NCBI GenBank assembly: GCA_002256985.1
Contig: NCGO01000008.1
Location: forward strand, 1-64,000
DNA: 64,000 nt
From: Novosphingobium sp. 28-62-57
Lineage (GTDB): Bacteria > Pseudomonadota > Alphaproteobacteria > Sphingomonadales > Sphingomonadaceae
Direction: 5' to 3'
Below, one piece after another: positions 44,343 through 52,709 of the stretch (the stretch's first letter is position 1; each line of letters begins with the position of its first letter). A program made the position numbers and the translations under genes. A model generated the notes under the pieces. The model did no database searches, was not told where the DNA came from, and worked only from the letters and a program-made list of their open reading frames with translations.

Positions 44343-44437
44343 CTTGAACACTTTCTGAAAACAGGACAATGATGAGGGATTAGGCGCAGAACAGGCGTTC
44401 GCCAAGCGCGAACGACTCGCACAGGCCGGCAATCTTT

Positions 44438-44462
44438 CATTACAAATCAAATAGTAATGCGA
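44438..44462. promoter_or_regulatory. Candidate iron-responsive operator upstream of bfr
   Basis: A perfect inverted repeat CATTAC-N10-GTAATG (44438-44459), about 95 bp upstream of the bfr start. Overlapping it, on the minus strand, TCGCATTACTATT (44450-44462) matches 11 of 13 bases of TCGCATTATTACT upstream of bfd. Shared by two iron genes, it could be a Fur/Irr-type box; this is inference. Confidence 0.4.
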
Positions 44463-44493
44463 ACGCTTTGCTTTTCAGCACAAGCGCCATTTT

Positions 44494-44670
44494 TCAGGCA
44501 ACGGCGCAGGCGCGTTCATCGGCGATGATATCATCGGCATCTTCAAGGCACTGGCGGCACTGCGGGCGAAAGCCCATCTGGCCATAGATATCTTCGGCCC
44601 CACCGGCGACGCAGCGAGCAGCGGCGCGGATGTCTTTTTCGCGGATGGCATTGCAGATGCAGATGAACAT
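44494..44670 (-). CDS. bfd: Bacterioferritin-associated ferredoxin
   Basis: A 58-residue [2Fe-2S] protein that reduces the bacterioferritin heme so stored iron can be released. The four cysteine ligands are Cys4, Cys6 (FICICNAI) and Cys38, Cys41 (CRQC), exactly the BFD-like spacing. The ATG at 44670 is preceded by GAAGGAT. A much longer frame upstream overlaps the metA leader and is not coding. Same strand as bfr, 151 bp ahead of it, but each gene has its own upstream motif, so separate promoters are likely. Confidence 0.93.
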   Translation of the reverse strand: MFICICNAIREKDIRAAARCVAGGAEDIYGQMGFRPQCRQCLEDADDIIADERACAVA

Positions 44671-44710
44671 GCGAACGATCCTTCGGCAGATGATCTTGCC
44701 AATGATTCGC

Positions 44711-44723
44711 AGTAATAATGCGA
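44711..44723. promoter_or_regulatory. Candidate iron-responsive motif upstream of bfd
   Basis: On the minus strand TCGCATTATTACT, followed by GCGAATCATT, 41 bp upstream of the bfd start codon. It shares 11 of 13 bases with the motif upstream of bfr at 44450-44462. Confidence 0.4.
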
Positions 44724-44932
44724 CTAGATCGCAATAGCAAGGCCAATTGCGCCCAATTGCACTGCGCAGCAGGCGTTGCAAAGGCGCGTCGGGCGCTCTA
44801 CATATCGCAACACATCGAGAGTTGGGCTGACGCTCCAACGCCAACCTGCCGTTCCGGGCAAGGTGGTACCTGATCCAGTGATGGAGAGGGGATGTGGCCG
44901 ATCCGGCAACCAAACGGACACGGACACTGCAG

Positions 44933-44966
44933 GGCGTCAACCACTCACAGGTTGAAGAAAGACGCC
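44933..44966 (+). promoter_or_regulatory. Leader hairpin covering the metA ribosome-binding region
   Basis: GGCGTC-AACC (44933-44942) pairs with GGTT (44950-44953) and GACGCC (44961-44966). The purine-rich GAAGAAA that would serve as ribosome site is trapped in the 3' side, and the GTG start is six bases further. Upstream, GTGGT and ACCTG at about 44863-44872 are complementary to ACCAC and CAGGT inside this hairpin, in crossing order, which allows a pseudoknot or an alternative fold. A GGCAACC block as in S-adenosylmethionine riboswitches lies between. No known riboswitch class could be matched. Confidence 0.4.
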
Positions 44967-44972
44967 AAGACC

Positions 44973-45878
44973 GTGCCGATCAGAATTGCCGACAATCTGC
45001 CCGCCCGCCGCACGCTGGAAGCCGAGGGCGTGATCGTGATGAGCGAGACCGAAGCCGCGCGCCAGGACATTCGCCCGATGCGGATCGCGCTGCTCAACCT
45101 GATGCCCGACAAGATCACCACAGAAACGCAGATTGCGCGGCTGCTGGGGGCAACGCCGCTGCAGGTGGAACTGGAGCTGCTGCGCATTTCCGATCACGTG
45201 AGCAAGAATACGTCGGCGGGGCATATCTCGGCGTTCTATCGCCCGTGGGAGGATGTGCGCGCAGAGAAGTTCGACGGGCTGATCGTGACCGGCGCGCCGG
45301 TGGAGACGATTGCGTTTGAGGACGTGAGCTACTGGGACGAATTGCGGCGCATTTTCGACTGGTCGCAGACCAACGCGCATCGCACGCTTTCCATCTGCTG
45401 GGGCGCGATGGCGGCGTTGCAGCACTATCACGGCGTGGAAAAGCACAATCTTGCCGCCAAGGCTTCGGGCGTGTTCCGCCACCGCAACCACGCTCCGGCG
45501 AGCCCGCTGATGCGCGGGCTGCCCGATGTGTTCGATGTGCCGGTATCGCGCTGGGCCGAAGTGCGGCGCGAGGACTTGCCCGAGGGCCGGGGGCTGACGG
45601 TGCTGGCCGACAGCGCCGAGACAGGCCTTTGCTTGATCGACGATCCGGCCACGCGCACGCTGCACATGTTCAACCATCTGGAATACGATACGCTGACGCT
45701 GGCCGGGGAATATGCGCGCGATGAAGGCGGCTATCTGCCGCAGCACTATTTCCCCGGTGATGACCCGCAAGCCCAGCCCGCCAATACCTGGCGCGGGCAC
45801 GGGCACTTGCTTTATGGCAACTGGGTGAACGCGGTTTATCAGACCACGCCTTATGACGTGGCGGATATTGGCGGGTAG
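44973..45878 (+). CDS. metA: Homoserine O-acyltransferase MetA (predicted acetyl-CoA type)
   Basis: Activates homoserine for methionine synthesis. 301 residues; catalytic Cys in SICWGAMAAL, His-Glu pair region in MFNHLEYDTLTLAGEY. The N-terminus PIRIADNLPARRTLEAEGV is the family standard and starts with GTG at 44973. The residue that sets acyl specificity (Gly111 in E. coli, succinyl) is Glu here in VTGAPVETIAFE; published work ties Glu to acetyl-CoA use, so this is likely a homoserine O-acetyltransferase. A leader hairpin covers the ribosome site. Downstream is the toxin-antitoxin pair, convergent. Confidence 0.93.
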   Translation: MPIRIADNLPARRTLEAEGVIVMSETEAARQDIRPMRIALLNLMPDKITTETQIARLLGATPLQVELELLRISDHVSKNTSAGHISAFYRPWEDVRAEKFDGLIVTGAPVETIAFEDVSYWDELRRIFDWSQTNAHRTLSICWGAMAALQHYHGVEKHNLAAKASGVFRHRNHAPASPLMRGLPDVFDVPVSRWAEVRREDLPEGRGLTVLADSAETGLCLIDDPATRTLHMFNHLEYDTLTLAGEYARDEGGYLPQHYFPGDDPQAQPANTWRGHGHLLYGNWVNAVYQTTPYDVADIGG

Positions 45879-45899
45879 CAAGAAATCTGGAGGCTGAGG

Positions 45900-46154
45900 T
45901 CAGCCCCGGCGCTGGACGGCAGCCTCAAGTGTTTGCCGGATAAAACGCTGATATGACATGCCTTTGGCTTGCGCGGCTTGCTTGACGGCATCGAGCAGCG
46001 CTTCGGGAAAGCGCATGTTTACCTGCTTGGCCTTGGGCGCGAACTCGAAGCTATGCGACGTCATTGCGCTCAGATCGAACTGTGACAGGTCGGCCTGATC
46101 GATAAAGCGTTCGGCGTCATCGTCCGTGTTCAGGTGGGGAAGCGGCTTGTTCAT
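45900..46154 (-). CDS. brnA: BrnA-like antitoxin (CopG/ribbon-helix-helix)
   Basis: An 84-residue antitoxin and autorepressor. The acidic, flexible N-terminus (LNTDDDAERFIDQADLSQFD) probably wraps the toxin; the C-terminal ribbon-helix-helix reads QVNMRFPEALLDAVKQAAQA followed by GMSYQRFIRQTLEAAV. The ATG at 46154 lies inside the end of the toxin frame (38-bp overlap), so the two are translated in sequence. A perfect palindrome upstream of the toxin is the probable binding site. Confidence 0.88.
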   Translation of the reverse strand: MNKPLPHLNTDDDAERFIDQADLSQFDLSAMTSHSFEFAPKAKQVNMRFPEALLDAVKQAAQAKGMSYQRFIRQTLEAAVQRRG

Positions 46155-46437
46155 AGTGTTCGATTTCCTTGCGGTGCATGTAGCGGGCACTGATGACCCG
46201 AATGAATGTCTCGGCATTTATCGTCCGCAGCGTAAAAGCGAGAAAGACCGGGCGCGTGCCTCCACCTTTGCCAATGGCCAGAAACCGGGTTTCCGCGTTT
46301 GAATGAGCAGGGTCAGGGGCAAGGCGATGCGGATGCCTGAAAACCGCTTCGATCTCTGCAATTGTCAGCCCGTGTTTCTGACATTTGGCTCGGTTGCCTT
46401 CGTCCCAGTCAAATCCGGCAATCAGGTTCCGCTTTAT
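46117..46437 (-). CDS. brnT: BrnT-family toxin, no canonical start codon
   Basis: A ribonuclease toxin of about 100 residues read from the minus strand: IAGFDWDEGNRAKCQKHGL, RFLAIGKGGGTRPVFLAFTL, and VISARYMHRKEIEHYE, the BrnT signature. The stop TGA is at 46117-46119, inside brnA. There is no ATG, GTG or TTG upstream in frame; the codon where Met is expected is ATA (46435-46437), followed by a CTG (46425) and an ATT (46422). So either a rare start is used or the start was lost by one G-to-A change. The frame itself is intact. Confidence 0.78.
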   Translation of the reverse strand: MKRNLIAGFDWDEGNRAKCQKHGLTIAEIEAVFRHPHRLAPDPAHSNAETRFLAIGKGGGTRPVFLAFTLRTINAETFIRVISARYMHRKEIEHYEQAASPPEHGR

Positions 46438-46444
46438 CGATAGC

Positions 46445-46464
46445 GTATATAAACTTGTATATAC
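46445..46464. promoter_or_regulatory. Operator palindrome of the toxin-antitoxin operon
   Basis: GTATATA (46445-46451) and TATATAC (46458-46464) form a perfect 7-bp inverted repeat around six bases, just upstream of the brnT frame. The position and form suit autoregulation by the ribbon-helix-helix antitoxin. The AT-rich halves also resemble a -10 region, so binding would block RNA polymerase. Confidence 0.65.
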
Positions 46465-46617
46465 AAATTGGCAAGCGCCGCATGATCGCTTGAGTCTGCT
46501 TGCCTTTCCGCACCGCTTCGCCTAACGGCCCGTCCTTCAACCGACACGGATTCGATGATCGGCCTGGCCACAAGGGCTGCCAAGGCGGATCGGACGCGTC
46601 GTAATCAGGAGACGAAA

Positions 46618-46818
46618 ATGCCCAAGATGAAGACGAAGAGCGGCGTGAAAAAGCGCTTCAAGCTCACCGCCACCGGCAAGGTGAAGCATGGGGTGGTTGG
46701 CAAGCGCCACCGCCTGATGAGCCATAACGCCAAGTACATCCGCCAGAACCGCGGCACCGACGTGATTTCCGATGCAGATGCAAAGGTGATCAAGAAGTGG
46801 GCGCCCTACGGGCTGTAA
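46618..46818 (+). CDS. rpmI: 50S ribosomal protein L35
   Basis: A 66-residue basic protein of the large ribosomal subunit: [20 protein letters not shown], then [20 protein letters not shown]. The ATG at 46618 follows CAGGAGACG. It is followed after 14 bp by rplT, the universal L35-L20 pair. infC, often ahead of them, is not adjacent here; the toxin-antitoxin pair is. Confidence 0.97.
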   Translation: MPKMKTKSGVKKRFKLTATGKVKHGVVGKRHRLMSHNAKYIRQNRGTDVISDADAKVIKKWAPYGL

Positions 46819-46832
46819 GGAGCACCTGAGTT

Positions 46833-47192
46833 ATGAGCCGTATCAAGCGTGGTGTAACCACCAAAGCCAAGCACAAGAGGATTTTGGATCAGGCGAAGGG
46901 CTATCGCGGCCGTCGCAAGAACACGATCCGTGTCGCCCGTCAGGCCGTTGAAAAGGCCGGACAATATGCCTATCGCGACCGCAAGGTTAAGAAGCGCAGC
47001 TTCCGCGCCCTGTGGATCCAGCGCATCAACGCTGCGGTCCGCGCCGAAGGCCTGACCTATTCGCAGTTCATCCACGGCACCAAGCTGGCCGGGATCGAAC
47101 TGGACCGCAAGACGATGGCCGACCTCGCCATGAACGAGGGCGCGATCTTCACGACGGTGATCGCACAAGCCAAGGCTGCGCTGCCGGCATAA
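46833..47192 (+). CDS. rplT: 50S ribosomal protein L20
   Basis: A 119-residue large-subunit assembly protein: [20 protein letters not shown], with the long basic N-terminal helix, then the globular part [24 protein letters not shown]20 binds 23S rRNA early in assembly and in many bacteria represses its own operon. A clean terminator follows 28 bp after the stop. Confidence 0.98.
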   Translation: MSRIKRGVTTKAKHKRILDQAKGYRGRRKNTIRVARQAVEKAGQYAYRDRKVKKRSFRALWIQRINAAVRAEGLTYSQFIHGTKLAGIELDRKTMADLAMNEGAIFTTVIAQAKAALPA

Positions 47193-47220
47193 GCCCGGTT
47201 GCAAGCTTTGCACATTGAAG

Positions 47221-47252
47221 GGGGCGGGTTTCTTCGGAAATCCGCCCCTTTT
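47221..47252 (+). terminator. Intrinsic terminator after rpmI-rplT
   Basis: GGGGCGGGTTTC (47221-47232), UUCG tetraloop, then GAAATCCGCCCC (47237-47248), all twelve pairs formed with one G-T, followed by TTTT. Confidence 0.93.
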
Positions 47253-47329
47253 CAGTTGCGAATCATGCATCTGCGTTCCAGTGTGTCTCGGACACTTACG
47301 AGAAACACATAAACGGGGCGCACAGCATT

Positions 47330-48241
47330 TTGACCGGGGACTGCACAGTCCGGGTACGGTTCCATCGGCCACCTGCGCCGCTGGCGCGCTATTTCACGAC
47401 CTTTTACGTGACCGAGGTGACCGTTCCTGATGGCGGGCCTGATGACGGGCCAGATAGGGGGCGGGTGACCGACCATCTCCATCCCGAATGGGCCAATTTG
47501 CGCGTCTTTTCAGGGGATTTTCCGGATTCGCAGCTGCCGGGCCAGCCGGTTCTGCCCGGAAGCCTTGCCAACTTTACCGGGCCGACCAGCCTGGCGCTGA
47601 AGTTTACGGTCGGCACATCGCGCATCTGGGGGATTGGCATTCTGCCGCTAGGCTGGGCGCGGTTTATCGGCACGCCGGCCAAGGACCACGCCGATGCGAT
47701 CTATCCTGCTGCGGATCAAGGATTTCTCACCCATCTTCAGCCGCTGATCACCAGCCTGTTCGGGCCGGTGCCTGATGAGGATGCAGAACTGGCGCGGATC
47801 AGCAGCTTTTTCCTGAACGCGCTGGAGGCCGGGCCAACCGAAGACGATCCGCGCATCATCGCCTGCCACACCGCGCTGCTCGACCCCGATGTATCGACGG
47901 TCGCGGAAATGGCGGAGGCCGCGCGCCTGCCTGCGCACACGCTGGAGCGGGTGTGCCGCCGCCACTTCGGCTTTGCGCCACGGCTGCTGCTGCGCCGCCA
48001 GCGCTTCATGCGCAGCCTTGTGCAGTACCTGTTTGACCCCTCGTTGCACTGGATTGGCGCGATTGATGGCCATTACCACGATCAGGCCCAGTTCGTGCGC
48101 GATTTTCATCGTTTCATGGGCATGAGCCCGAGCGAATATGCGGCCACGCCCAAGCCCATCCTGACCGAGGTGATGCGCGCGCGGCAGGCGTTCATGGGCA
48201 GTGCGGTGCAAGCGCTGCATTCGCCGGTTCCCCAAGGGTGA
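47330..48241 (+). CDS. AraC family transcriptional regulator
   Basis: A 303-residue regulator. The N-terminal 170 residues are a ligand or dimerisation domain with no clear family. The C-terminal double helix-turn-helix reads [40 protein letters not shown], and [20 protein letters not shown], a typical AraC domain. The first codon in the frame is TTG at 47330; no ATG lies near, so the start is uncertain. The gene is 55 bp ahead of pheS but is not expected to be functionally tied to it. Confidence 0.85.
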   Translation: MTGDCTVRVRFHRPPAPLARYFTTFYVTEVTVPDGGPDDGPDRGRVTDHLHPEWANLRVFSGDFPDSQLPGQPVLPGSLANFTGPTSLALKFTVGTSRIWGIGILPLGWARFIGTPAKDHADAIYPAADQGFLTHLQPLITSLFGPVPDEDAELARISSFFLNALEAGPTEDDPRIIACHTALLDPDVSTVAEMAEAARLPAHTLERVCRRHFGFAPRLLLRRQRFMRSLVQYLFDPSLHWIGAIDGHYHDQAQFVRDFHRFMGMSPSEYAATPKPILTEVMRARQAFMGSAVQALHSPVPQG

Positions 48242-48296
48242 GCGCGCGCAACTCCCCACTTTGATTTTCGCGCATTTGGCGCTAGCGGCTGCGCGC

Positions 48297-49397
48297 ATGG
48301 AAAACCTTGATCAACAGCAGGCCGAAACGATAAGCGCCATTGCAGCGGCGAGCACGCCCGAAGCGGTAGAAGCGATCCGCGTTTCCGCCCTTGGCAAGCA
48401 GGGCTGGGTCAGCGCGCTGCTCAAATCGCTGGGCGGGATGACGCCCGATCAGCGGCAGAGCGAAGGCCCGAAGATTCAGGCTGTCCGCGAGGCGGTGACC
48501 ACGGCTTTGGCATCGCGCAAGGCCACGCTGGAAAGCGCCGTGCTGGAAGCAAGGCTGGCGGCGGAGACGGTGGACCTGTCGCTGCCTGCGCCCGAAGCTC
48601 CGCGCGGTTCAGTGCATCCGGTGAGCCAAGTGATGGACGAACTGGCCGAAATCTTTGCCGACATGGGCTTTGCCGTGGCGAGCGGGCCGGAGATCGAGGA
48701 CGACTGGCACAATTTCACCGCGCTCAACATGCCCGAAACGCACCCGGCGCGCGCGATGCACGATACGTTCTATTTCCCGGACAAGGACGGGGAAGGCCGC
48801 GACATGCTGCTGCGCACGCATACCTCGCCGGTGCAGATCCGTTCGATGCTGAAGGAAGGCGCGCCTTTGCGCATCATCGCACCGGGCCGCGTCTACCGTT
48901 CGGATTCGGACGCAACGCACACGCCGATGTTCCACCAGATCGAAGGCCTCGTCATCGACAAGGGCATTCATCTGGGCCACCTGAAGTGGACGCTTGAGAC
49001 GTTCCTGAAGGCCTTTTTCGAGCGTGACGACATCACGCTGCGCCTGCGCCCGAGCTACTTCCCGTTCACCGAGCCTTCGGTTGAGGTCGATGTTGGCTAC
49101 ACCCTCATCAACGGCAAGCGCGTGGTCGGTGGCAGCGGCGATGCCGAGAATGGCGGCTGGATGGAAGTGCTGGGCAGCGGCATGGTCAACCGCAAGGTCA
49201 TCGAATTTGGCGGGCTGGACCCCGATGAATGGCAGGGCTTTGCCTTTGGCACCGGCGTGGACCGGCTTGCCATGCTGAAATACGGCCTGGACGATCTGCG
49301 CGCATTCTTTGATGGCGATGCGCGGTGGCTGGGCCACTATGGCTTCGGCGCGCTGGACGTGCCTACCCTTTCTGGCGGTGTGGGAGTGCGCGCATGA
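48297..49397 (+). CDS. pheS: Phenylalanine-tRNA ligase alpha subunit
   Basis: Catalytic subunit of the heterotetrameric enzyme that charges tRNA-Phe. 366 residues: N-terminal coiled coil ([15 protein letters not shown]...), then the class II core with motif 1 around [19 protein letters not shown], motif 2 [12 protein letters not shown]...PGRVYRSD, and motif 3 [19 protein letters not shown]. The ATG at 48297 gives the standard N-terminus; the upstream frame overlaps the AraC gene. It overlaps pheT by ATGA. Confidence 0.97.
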   Translation: MENLDQQQAETISAIAAASTPEAVEAIRVSALGKQGWVSALLKSLGGMTPDQRQSEGPKIQAVREAVTTALASRKATLESAVLEARLAAETVDLSLPAPEAPRGSVHPVSQVMDELAEIFADMGFAVASGPEIEDDWHNFTALNMPETHPARAMHDTFYFPDKDGEGRDMLLRTHTSPVQIRSMLKEGAPLRIIAPGRVYRSDSDATHTPMFHQIEGLVIDKGIHLGHLKWTLETFLKAFFERDDITLRLRPSYFPFTEPSVEVDVGYTLINGKRVVGGSGDAENGGWMEVLGSGMVNRKVIEFGGLDPDEWQGFAFGTGVDRLAMLKYGLDDLRAFFDGDARWLGHYGFGALDVPTLSGGVGVRA

Positions 49398-51817
49398 AGT
49401 TCTCGCTCTCATGGTTGCAGTCGGTTCTTGATACCAAGGCCGATGCCCGCACGATTGCCGAAAAGCTGACTTCGCTGGGGCTGGAAATCGAAGGCGTTGA
49501 AGATGCCTCGGCAGCGCTGACCAAGTTTCGCGTCGCCCGTGTGCTGAGCGCGGACAAGCACCCGCAGGCCGACAAGCTGCAGGTGCTGTCGGTCGATCTG
49601 GGGGATGGAAATCCGCTGCAGGTCGTCTGCGGTGCGCCCAATGCGCGGGCCGGGATGATCGGCGTGTTGGGACTGCCCGGCGCGGTGGTTCCGGCCAATG
49701 GCATGGAACTCAGGAAGTCGGCCATTCGCGGGGTCGAATCCAATGGCATGATGTGTTCCACGCGCGAATTGTGCCTGGGCGAGGATCATGACGGGATCAT
49801 CGAACTGCCCGAAGATGCGCCCATCGGCACCAGCTTTGCCGATTATGTGGGATCGGACCCGGTGTTCGATGTGGCGATTACGCCCAACCGGCCCGATTGC
49901 ATGGGCGTTTACGGCATTGCCCGCGATCTGGCGGCGGCTGGCCTTGGCGTGCTGAAGCCGATTGCGGCGGAGCCTGTGGCGGGCAGCTTCCCTTGCCCGG
50001 TCGAAGTGCGCACCGACGATCCTGAAGGTTGCCCGGCGTTCTATGGCCGCGTCATTCGCGGGGTGAAGAACGGCCCAAGCCCGAAGTGGCTGCAGGACTT
50101 CCTGAAGAGCGCAGGCCAGCGTCCGATCTCGGCACTGGTGGACGCGACCAACTTCGTAATGCTCGGCTATGGCCGTCCGGCCCATGCCTATGATCTGGCC
50201 AAGCTGAACGGCGCAGTGGTTGCCCGCAAGGCGCGGGAGGGCGAGACCTGCCTTGCGCTCAACGGCAAGGAATATGCGCTGGCCCCGTTCATGACGGTGA
50301 TTGCCGATGACAGCGGCGTGCATGACATTGCCGGGATCATGGGTGGCGAGCATTCGGGTTGCACCGAAGAGACCACCGACGTGCTGCTGGAAATTGCCTA
50401 CTTCAATCCGCCCAGCATTGCCCGCACCGGCCAAGCGCTGGCGCTGGCATCGGATGCGCGCGGGCGGTTTGAGCGCGGGGTGGACCCGGCGTTCCTCGAT
50501 ACCGGCATGGACCTGCTGACCGCGCTGATCCTTGAGATTTGCGGCGGTGAGGCGAGCGAAGTGGTGCGCGCAGGAGAGCCGCCAGTGGCGCGCAAGACCG
50601 TCGCCTATGACACGGCGCTGGCGGGAAGCCTTGGCGGCGTGGATGTGGGCGCGGGCGAGCAGAAGCGCATTCTGACCGCGCTGGGCTTTGACGTGGGCGA
50701 AGACTGGGCCGTTACGGTTCCGACATGGCGGCCCGATGTGGATGGTGCGCCGGATATCGTTGAGGAAGTGATCCGCGTTCATGGGCTGGATGCGGTGCCA
50801 TCGACGCCGCTGCCGCGCGCAGATGGCGTGGCGAAGCCGACCGCTACGCCGGTCCAGATGCTGGAGCGGCGGGTGCGCCGTGCGGCGGCTGCGCGGGGGC
50901 TGAATGAGGCGATTACGTGGTCGTTCTTGCCCGAAGCGCAGGCTGATCACTTTGTCCTTCGACACGCCGCTGACGCGGCTGCTCAGGATGAGCGGGATCA
51001 ATTGTGGACCCTTGCCAACCCGATTTCCGAGGACCTGAAGGTCATGCGGCCTTCGCTGCTGCCGGGGCTGCTGTCGGCGGCGCAGCGCAATCTGCATCGT
51101 GGCGCGGCTTGCGTGCGGCTGTTCGAGATTGGCCGCCGCTATTTGCGCGGCGAGGGTGGGGCGAGTGACGAGAAGCTGAGCCTTGCCGTGGTGCTGGCAG
51201 GCGACAGCACCCCGCGTGGCTGGGCAACTGGCAAGGCCAAGCCGTTTGATGCGTTCGATGCCAAGGCCGAAGCGCTGGCTTTGCTGGCTGAGGCGGGCGC
51301 GCCGGTTGATAACCTGCAGGTCATGGCTGAGGCGGGAGCGCAGTTCCATCCCGGCCAGTCGGCCACGCTGCGGTTGGGGCCGAAGACGGTGTTGGCGCGG
51401 TTCGGGATGCTGCACCCTTCGACCGCCAAGGCGTTTGATCTTGATGGTCCGGTAGCCGTGGTTGAGCTGTTCCTTGACCGGATTCCGGCGAAGAAGGGCG
51501 CAGGCACCTTTGCCCGTCCGCACTTCGCGCCGCCTGCACTGCAAGCCGTGACGCGCGACTTTGCATTTCTGGTCGATGCCGCGCTTCCGGCGGGCGATCT
51601 GCTGCGCGCGGTCAAGGGCGCGGACAAGCAGGCGATTACTGCGGCGCGGATTTTCGACGATTTCCGGGGGCAGGGCGTGCCCGAGGGGCAGAAGAGCCTG
51701 GCCATCGAAGTGACGCTGCAGCCTGTCGAAAAGTCGTTCGATGAGGCCGCATTGAAGGCGATTGCCGACAAGGTGGTTGCCGCAGCGGCCAAGCAGGGGG
51801 CAGTACTTCGCGGATGA
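49394..51817 (+). CDS. pheT: Phenylalanine-tRNA ligase beta subunit, with repeat-derived insert
   Basis: Beta subunit, 807 residues, carrying the tRNA-binding OB domain ([30 protein letters not shown]), B3/B4 editing domain, B5, the catalytic-like core (GRFERGVDP upstream, [20 protein letters not shown]) and a C-terminal ferredoxin-fold anticodon-binding domain ([20 protein letters not shown]). Around residues 520-535 the stretch [16 protein letters not shown] is encoded by a REP-like repeat, kept in frame, before the conserved [15 protein letters not shown]. Start overlaps pheS stop; its own stop overlaps the aldose epimerase start. Confidence 0.96.
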   Translation: MKFSLSWLQSVLDTKADARTIAEKLTSLGLEIEGVEDASAALTKFRVARVLSADKHPQADKLQVLSVDLGDGNPLQVVCGAPNARAGMIGVLGLPGAVVPANGMELRKSAIRGVESNGMMCSTRELCLGEDHDGIIELPEDAPIGTSFADYVGSDPVFDVAITPNRPDCMGVYGIARDLAAAGLGVLKPIAAEPVAGSFPCPVEVRTDDPEGCPAFYGRVIRGVKNGPSPKWLQDFLKSAGQRPISALVDATNFVMLGYGRPAHAYDLAKLNGAVVARKAREGETCLALNGKEYALAPFMTVIADDSGVHDIAGIMGGEHSGCTEETTDVLLEIAYFNPPSIARTGQALALASDARGRFERGVDPAFLDTGMDLLTALILEICGGEASEVVRAGEPPVARKTVAYDTALAGSLGGVDVGAGEQKRILTALGFDVGEDWAVTVPTWRPDVDGAPDIVEEVIRVHGLDAVPSTPLPRADGVAKPTATPVQMLERRVRRAAAARGLNEAITWSFLPEAQADHFVLRHAADAAAQDERDQLWTLANPISEDLKVMRPSLLPGLLSAAQRNLHRGAACVRLFEIGRRYLRGEGGASDEKLSLAVVLAGDSTPRGWATGKAKPFDAFDAKAEALALLAEAGAPVDNLQVMAEAGAQFHPGQSATLRLGPKTVLARFGMLHPSTAKAFDLDGPVAVVELFLDRIPAKKGAGTFARPHFAPPALQAVTRDFAFLVDAALPAGDLLRAVKGADKQAITAARIFDDFRGQGVPEGQKSLAIEVTLQPVEKSFDEAALKAIADKVVAAAAKQGAVLRG
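50954..50995. repeat. REP-like element inside the pheT coding sequence
   Basis: GTCCTTCGACAC at one end and GCTCAGGATGAGCGG at the other match the arms of the intergenic repeats at 34607 and 43767, with a GCCGC-TGA-GCGGC hairpin in the centre. The length keeps the reading frame, adding roughly 15 residues to PheT. Confidence 0.6.
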
Positions 51818-52698
51818 GCGACGATCTGGTCACGATCACGAATGGCGAATTGACCGCGCGGATCAATCCGTTCGGCGCGGAACTGTGGTCGCTGACCGAT
51901 GCGGACGGGCGCGAATACATGACCGATGCCGACCCGGCGTTCTGGGGCGGGCATGCGCCGCTGCTGTTCCCGATTGTCGGCGCGCTGGTGGACGATACGC
52001 TGCGGATCGATGGGCAGGCCTATACGATGCCCAAGCATGGCTTTGCGCGCCGCAGCGCCTTTGCACCGGTTCACGCAGAAGGAGCCGAGGCACGGTTCCG
52101 GCTGACCGATTCGCCCGATACGCGCGCAGTCTATCCGTTCGGCTTTGTGCTGGAGGTGGCCTATCGCATTGTCGGGATGACGCTGCATACCGAAGTCAGT
52201 GTGTTCAATCCGAACGCGGAGCCGCTGCCTTTCAGCTTTGGTTTCCATCCGGCCTTTGCCTGGCCGCTGCCGGGCGGGGCAGACAAGCACGCGCACAAGC
52301 TGGTGTTTGCCGCCGATGAAGCGCCGGTGCTGCGGCAGGTTGCGCCCGGCACCGGGGTGCTGCTTCCGGCCACGGTGCCCAGCCCGGTTCAGGCGCGCGA
52401 GCTTGCGCTGCACGAAGACCTGTTCCGCGCTGATGCGCTGATCTGGGAGCGGGCGGTGAGCAAGGCGCTGACCTATGGCGCGGAGGGTGGAAGCCAGCTT
52501 GACTTTAGCTTCCCCGACACGACCTCGCTGGGCGTGTGGCAGGTGCCCGGCGCGCGCTATATCTGCATTGAGCCGTGGCAGGGCCATTCGGACCCGCAGG
52601 GCTTTACTGGCGATTTTCGCGAAAAGCCCGGTGTGGTGCTGCTCCCCCCGCGCGAAACCCGTAGCTTCCGCATGGACGTGACCGTAAAGCCGCGCTAA
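51814..52698 (+). CDS. Aldose 1-epimerase family protein
   Basis: A 294-residue beta-sandwich protein of the galactose mutarotase-like superfamily, closest to the LacX/YeaD style. Seen: FGAELWSLTDADGREYMTD, HGFARRSAFAP, FGFHPAFAWPLP with the conserved His, and YICIEPWQGHSD with the catalytic-type Glu. Likely interconverts sugar anomers or acts on hexose-6-phosphate; not certain. Its start overlaps the pheT stop by ATGA, so it is translated with the synthetase genes, an arrangement without obvious functional link. Confidence 0.88.
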   Translation: MSDDLVTITNGELTARINPFGAELWSLTDADGREYMTDADPAFWGGHAPLLFPIVGALVDDTLRIDGQAYTMPKHGFARRSAFAPVHAEGAEARFRLTDSPDTRAVYPFGFVLEVAYRIVGMTLHTEVSVFNPNAEPLPFSFGFHPAFAWPLPGGADKHAHKLVFAADEAPVLRQVAPGTGVLLPATVPSPVQARELALHEDLFRADALIWERAVSKALTYGAEGGSQLDFSFPDTTSLGVWQVPGARYICIEPWQGHSDPQGFTGDFREKPGVVLLPPRETRSFRMDVTVKPR

Positions 52699-52709
52699 CC
52701 GCGCAGCTT

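Noticed and set aside
44840..44930. Known SAM-I, SAM-II or SAM-IV riboswitch
   Set aside because: Only a GGCAACC block is shared; the surrounding stems do not fit any of these classes by eye, so only the leader structure is reported.
49409..51544. A 711-codon frame antisense to pheT
   Set aside because: Antisense shadow of an unambiguous essential gene.
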